A stretch of 64,000 nt of DNA from Gnetum montanum (lineage: Eukaryota; Streptophyta; Gnetopsida; Gnetales; Gnetaceae). Positions 59,291-64,000 of the stretch are shown piece by piece. A program made the translations under genes and the position numbers. The notes under the pieces are model-generated. The model ran no database searches. It was not told the origin of the DNA and saw nothing but the letters and a program-made list of their open reading frames with translations. Where the stretch lies: contig MNCI01005294.1 in assembly GCA_015680685.1 (NCBI GenBank), forward strand, positions 146,416-210,415, written 5' to 3'. How positions within the stretch are numbered: the stretch's first letter is position 1; every line of letters begins with the position of its first letter.

Positions 59291-60580
59291 AAATAAACAA
59301 CTGAGGGTGCTAGGGGACAATTAGAGGGGGAGGTGAAGGGTCATTTCTATTGGTAACCAGTTGGGACGCGACCGTCAACGAGTGTCCTCAAACAGGATTT
59401 AGGTGCCTGTTGGTCTCTGGCAACACCAAGGCCCAGATACCTCCAAATAGACTCAATAGTTAATGTGAGTATGTGTGTGTGCTATTGCGGCATGCAGTTG
59501 TGAAAAATGAAACAATTGTGTTGTCTGTAAACTACAAATGACTTACTTTAAAGAGATTCAGCCAACTTTGTCAAGTATTGTGAGTTGTTGAAAGTTTTCT
59601 ATTTTGTTCAACTGCCTAGTCTACGCGGTCCTTATAATACCTACTTGTAACAAATAAAATTTTGCAAAAATATTTGAGCACAACTCCACAAATCTACTTC
59701 TAATTTTCCCCAGAGAAAGAGATAGTTCCACAAGAAAACTAGAAATAGAGCAAGATTCGATGGAAATAGATAGAAAAGAAAGCAGATTTGTATGGACCTC
59801 AAATATTTGAACAAGGTAAAATGACACGAGTAAAAACTTCGCAATAAAGCTATTTTGAATTCAATATCTACAAATTTTTCAAACTTCCAAGGCCCAAATA
59901 AGCAATTTCTTCAAGACAATCCTACTATGCTACCAAAAACTGCTGCGTAAACTACCACGTATGAGACTCCATTTTGGCTAGATAATAGATGTCAACGATT
60001 GCATTCAACAAAAATTTCAAAAGACTTGACAATTTCTGATTCAAATAACACAAAAATTCACTTTAAAGATAAAAAGAAGCTATTCTGGTCCCATCAAAAT
60101 ACCAAATATTTTCTGAACCGTCTTGACTACTAAATTGTTCAACAGCATGACTACAAGCAGAGGCTCTCTTACAACAATCCCTATAGCAGTTCCTATACGT
60201 TGCAAAATAACAATTTACTACTAAAATGCTCTCAAGGATTTTAAACACAAGCTCTTCTATGGCAAAATTTTAATAGAAATTTCTATCAGGCAACAAGAAC
60301 GATAAGAGCAATCTAAAAATCCCAAAATTACTTGCCAAGGATGATACTATCTAAACCACTAGCTAAGCAATTTAAACAAAACAAAAATAAAACATAACTC
60401 ATAGGACTATGACAAAGAGGCTAAAATATTTTCTTTTGCAAGCCATCTTACAAGAAATCTTCTTTACAAATGTTCCAAGATCCCAAGTGTGATGTGTGAG
60501 ACCTCAAGTGATTTCCTCCTTGACCCCTGAAGCCTTTTTATAGGGTTCAAAGATAGGTAGGTAAGTTACAAAATATCTTG
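59290..60580 (-). other. Promoter-proximal, possibly transcribed segment (minus)
   Basis: This stretch is less AT-rich and keeps CpGs (GGGACGCGACCGTCAACG at about 59365, CTACGCGGTCC at about 59620), unlike the elements around it. On the minus strand it follows a TATA box, CCTATAAAAAGG (60533-60544). No long ORF is present. It could be the R-U5/leader of a young LTR element, or intron and promoter sequence; no PBS or LTR partner was found. Confidence 0.4.
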
Positions 60581-60809
60581 GGTGGTTATAACCACCATAG
60601 AGATAAAAAAGCTACAATGGACAAGTGTCCTCATTCAGTTTCCAAGTATCTTTATTCAGTTGCCAAGTGTCTTCATTCAGTTGCCAAGTGTCTTTATTCA
60701 GTTTCCAAGTGGTCACCATGGTGAGAAACAAGTTGTAGTTAACAAAGGGCCATTGTGGAGATAAAAAGGTTGTAGTTGACAAGTGGCCCTAGTGGTGGTT
60801 ATAACCACC
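60581..60809 (-). promoter_or_regulatory. Upstream array: two 16-bp palindromes around a 4 x 21-bp repeat
   Basis: The perfect palindrome GGTGGTTATAACCACC occurs at 60581-60596 and again at 60794-60809. Between them lie four 21-bp units (60626-60709; core TTCATTCAGTTGCCAAGT) and a direct repeat of GAGATAAAAA(A/G)G (60598 and 60757). The TATA box CCTATAAAAAGG is 37 bp left of the first palindrome, so the whole has the arrangement of a U3/enhancer driving minus-strand transcription. The factor binding the palindrome is not known. Confidence 0.72.
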
Positions 60810-60896
60810 ATTTCAAGTGTTCAATTCAGATGGAACTTTAAACAATTGTTGCAAAAATTCCCTTTTTAAATCATAAAATATTTTATTGTTATTTAC

Positions 60897-61939
60897 ATCA
60901 TATAGTAGTAGAGATAGTAACCATGGAGTTGTTGCTCATTTCATCATCCGACTTCGTAAGCTTTTCCTCTGCTTTGGATAAGTTTATGCCACCTCCACAT
61001 TTAGTTGACAATGTAGATATCATATCTGACAAAGCAGACATTCATTCTGTGATCTTCTTTCAACATTTCCTTCTAATGGTAATAAACTCATGCTGGGACT
61101 TCGGAAGCAACTTCAAATCATTGACCTCCCAACACTAGAGGCAATATTTAGATTTATCTTCACATTGATTATCAATATTTTCTTTGCTAATACCGTAGCA
61201 TGGATGTTGCCCAATGAGCAAGATAGTGCTCTCAATGGATTGAATGCTCGAGTCAACCCCACCAGGTAGCTCAACCTGGCTCTTCAACTTGTTAAATATC
61301 TCCTGAACAATCTTGGAGTATGGAAGCCTGCTCTCTTTGAGCAATGCGGCAACAATTGCATGTTTAGTAGAACTGCTACCCAACTCACTTTGGTCATCTC
61401 ATTTTCCCAAACCACCGATCTCAAAATTGTAAAGAGAAGAAATTTCCTACTGAAATTCAGCAATGCGGGTAGCCTTGGACTCATCATCAAGTCTCTTAAG
61501 AAACAACGAACGCTTCCTCTTGAGAATTTTTCGTGGAAGGCGTCTTTGACTTATGATCTTTAGTTTTCTTATTTTTTCTATTGAATGATGCCCTAACAGC
61601 AATGCTAACCTCTACAGGCATTCGATCAGATGTAGGATCCTGGTTTTCATCGCCAGGCTTCTTATCATCTGCATTTCCGTGGTCGAAAAACTGCTCCAGA
61701 CTTTCTAAACATGGCTTCAATGGTGTAGATTCCATCCCTTCGACATCGGAATCTTCCTTCACTTTTGCCTATTTTTCCAGGTCCTGATCCAAAGAGGGCG
61801 AAACCAAACTGGCCTTGTCTGAAAAATTAACCAAACCATCTCAGGCGTTGCTCATCTTCACAAGGCTTCTCGTGAGTCCGTTTATTCAAATTTCTAGGTA
61901 AAGGTAGTTTTGAAGTCTGTAACCCTCGAATAATGACAT
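60897..61939 (-). pseudogene. FAS1: FAS1 (CAF-1 large subunit) gene fragment
   Basis: The minus strand reads a region homologous to the N-terminal third of plant FAS1, the large subunit of the histone H3-H4 chaperone CAF-1. Visible in order: a Ser/Glu-rich lead (MKEDSDVEGMESTPLKPCLE), a basic LKRKRSLFLKRL, HAIVAALLKESRLPYSKIVQ and EIFNKLK (compare the family's MVALLxEExLPxSKLVxEIYxKLK), LIGQHPCYG, then YCLxCWEVNDLKLLPKS and FITIRRKCxKKITE. The right edge follows TTTCATCGCAG, a possible splice acceptor, and the left edge meets GTAAAT, a possible donor, so this may be one genomic exon. One frameshift near 61530 and at least five stops (TAG, TGA) make it a pseudogene. It keeps more CpG than its surroundings. 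Confidence 0.85.
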
Positions 61940-62640
61940 CTGCGATGAAACCCCATGAATATCCATTGAGCAAGAGCAAGAAAAGGGAAAATGCATTCCA
62001 AATTCAACCCTTGGCTAGATTGATAGCTTCATGATTACTGTAAAAGAAAAGTGGCAAGGCGATGCAAGCATTCAAAAATCGGAGTCGAGGCTTCAAATAG
62101 TTTACTGCAAAAAAGGATTGGAGCTCCCTTGACCACTGCCAAAACCGAACAGTGACCGACATGCCTAAGCCTACTGAGTTCTTCTACAAAACCCTTGCCA
62201 ACAGCTCGTTTATTACCTAGAACCCTGAAAGGAGAGCCCGATATCCGAGAGCATTCGGGTTGTCTCTTGGTGTTTCTTTGCAACCAGTGAGCAAGAAAAA
62301 ATTTGATAAATTTAGGCAATTTTTGATTTTAGAAATTTCTATTACAATTTTCCTTGGAAGCGCAGTCATTCCTGCTGACTATTCTGCGAAAGTCTTGCAT
62401 GTTTATTCAATGATGACAAACAACACGGGAGTAAAGGAAGAAGAATAACATTTTATGCTATCTAGATGTGATGTGTATAACTACATATTGTATAAAATTT
62501 ATAATTGCTTGTCCATCCATGCTGAACAATCTACAAGAAAGCTGTTTCACCACAATAAACTTTGTCCATCTTTCCTTATCAATGTTCATGCTTTTAATGC
62601 AGTGAAGTAAGCTTGCGAAATTTAGGGTACCAATATTTAC
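61940..62640 (-). other. Upstream part of the FAS1-bearing segment
   Basis: The stretch is less AT-rich, with several CpGs (CTCGGATATCGGGCTCTCC on the minus strand). It probably holds 5' UTR, intron or promoter sequence of the same host locus. A GCCACTTTTCTTTTACAG acceptor-like site is at about 62040. No other recognisable exon. The right border with element F sequence is between about 62450 and 62640. Confidence 0.4.
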
Positions 62641-63300
62641 TTTCAACATGAGCAATATAAATACCTAAATTTCACCAATGGCCTTGATGTTGCAGCACAA
62701 GGACTCATAATCTTGCACTTTAGTCCTTCATTCAATCTTCCTTTTTCATTGTGCTTTGAACTGGTGAAAAATTTTAATAGATAGATGTGCTTTTATTCCC
62801 CTAACCTTTAAACGTGCAGATGGATAACCTTTAAACCTTTTAGGCAACTTGAGAACCACCAGATTATGATTCATAAGCAAGTCATGAAATTAATCATTCA
62901 AAATTTGCATTGTAATTTTTGCTCATGACACCAAGATGGATAATTCCCTATAAATGTAGCTATAATGTCTAGCATATGCCATTCCGACTTCATGGTTACT
63001 TAACTTTTTCAGAATTCTTAATTGGAAACAGCATAATCCTCCTTAAACAATTTCAGTTCATTAGGATTCTATACCTCACCATTTGCAAATAAGTCCACCT
63101 ATTCCATGAAATGGCCAAAATGTGCCAACAATTTCCACCTTCACCATTGAGGCTACTAGTATCATTTCATGCTTGTAAAATAATAATACAAAGCCAATTA
63201 GTAATCAATGCATGATAAAACCAAGTTAATAACTTAAGAAAAACTAGAAAAAAACCATAGAAAAACTAAAATAGACAAACCTAAGAGGGTTCTAGAGTAG
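62641..63300. other. Element F spacer next to the antisense gene
   Basis: No ORF is conserved. The part 63180-63300 is AT-rich, lies directly downstream of the antisense coding block on the minus strand, and begins (minus) with a donor-like CTCTTAG/GTTTGTC at about 63291/63290. The equivalent in element G is CTTCTTAG/GTTAGG at 43647. Confidence 0.45.
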
Positions 63301-63309
63301 TAAACTCTA

Positions 63310-64000
63310 TAGGGAAAGTCTAAGGACTAGCCTCTAGATGATGAAGGAGCTGGTCTTTAGTCATGTTGGCCCAATCTATGTCCCCAAGATCAGCACCAAT
63401 GAGGATGTTTCTCTCGTTGATGTCATTCCATGTGGGGGGATTATGTGAAAAAATGGCAGTGGTTGCCTTCCTTGAGGTAGTAGTCATCTGATGAATGGGG
63501 AAGATAGCCATCACCACACTATTTGCCAATAACTTGTAGATCCCCTTTATATGGATCCCTTTCATAAATAGCTCCAATTAGCACCATTCCATAGACTCAT
63601 TTTGAAGCCACTTGACGTAGGCATCTCACTTGACCTTGTGTTGCCTTTTATGATCCTTTTGCACTCAACCACACTTAAGGACCCAAGTGTAATAATCCTT
63701 CCATTTTCTAGCCTTTCTATTTGTTAGATCAATCTATAGATTTTTTTCCACTACCTCTCTAGCAAGGGTAACCTTGCCATGAATTGCTCTCTAGTAGCAT
63801 GCCTAAGTGATCTCCTTGGTGTGCAAGGAGTCCTTGTTGGTCACTTGGACTACCACAAAATTCTTTTAATCCTTAAGATCAATTACCTATTTTTTTAGCT
63901 ACTTTTTCTCCCTCCTTAATACAACAAATTATTCCCATAAGAACTCATTGAAGTATGTGCATTTCCATAAAGACTTTGCACATGAGAGTGCACATGAAGT
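63310..64000 (-). pseudogene. Element F antisense gene, partial (runs off the window)
   Basis: The minus strand is homologous to the antisense gene of element G. The open part 63320-63577 has SRKATTAIFSHNPPTWNDIN and IGADLGDIDWANMTKDQL, against SREVTSTIFSPRPLSWMAME and VGIDLGEEDWTWLSEEEI in G. Upstream, REVVEKNLQIDLTNRKARKW matches HEVIEKWLQMDILARKN-VW of G, and a Lys-rich, probably coiled-coil part lies at about 63850-63960. As in G it follows the gag-PR ORF. Function unknown; the rest lies beyond the right edge. Confidence 0.75.

Noticed and set aside
62035-62319. 94-codon minus-strand ORF right of the FAS1 fragment
   Set aside because: It has no similarity I recognise to FAS1 or other proteins, crosses an acceptor-like site, and is probably chance in less AT-rich DNA.

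Overview
This is a window of plant nuclear DNA made almost entirely of old, nested LTR retrotransposons. It is AT-rich, poor in CpG, and its reading frames are broken mostly by TAG, TAA and TGA where CAG, CAA, CGA or TGG would be expected. That is the pattern left by long-term cytosine methylation and deamination. The size of the elements (one is 18.5 kb), the depth of nesting and the absence of any intact host gene point to a very large plant genome. A gymnosperm would fit, but the species cannot be told from the sequence. I see no rRNA, tRNA gene or CRISPR array, and no intact long reading frame.

Layout: (1) 1-4000: a decayed antisense ORF and unassigned AT-rich DNA, possibly the 3' part of an element. 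(2) 4030-about 10400, minus strand: element A, an Athila-like Ty3/gypsy element (LTR, PBS, gag, PR, RT, RNase H, IN). (3) 10403-about 24500, plus strand: element B, a Tat-like gypsy element with an RNase H-like domain upstream of RT and a degenerate hairpin repeat array downstream of IN. The array is split by element C (17983-23077, minus), a Ty1/copia element with gag but no pol. (4) about 26832-34500: element D, a plus-strand relative of C, also gag-only. Its 5' LTR is split by element E (27641-31766). E has two about 605-bp LTRs, a perfect 5-bp target duplication (AGTAG), a tRNA-iMet PBS and a PPT, but instead of gag-pol it carries an intronless, decayed CCR4/Angel-type deadenylase (EEP nuclease) sequence. 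(5) about 34600-64000: element F, a Tat/Ogre-like element split by its 18.5-kb relative element G (36998-55484; LTRs 1.79 and 1.72 kb, target duplication ATTCT/ATTCC). Inside F, at about 59290-62640, lies a less decayed, CpG-richer segment with a fragment of the host chromatin-assembly gene FAS1 (CAF-1 large subunit) and a strong promoter-like array.

The most interesting points are these. Element E is a non-autonomous LTR retrotransposon with an apparently captured mRNA-decay gene. Element G has an antisense gene with its own TATA box, an NLS-like N-terminus and plausible introns lying between protease and reverse transcriptase, the position of the intron in Ogre elements; a second copy of this antisense gene follows gag-PR in element F. 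Element B places an extra RNase H before RT. The copia LTRs are packed with a near-palindromic GAGACATCTC motif. The nested order of insertion is G into F, E into D, and C into B. Names A-G are local labels used below.
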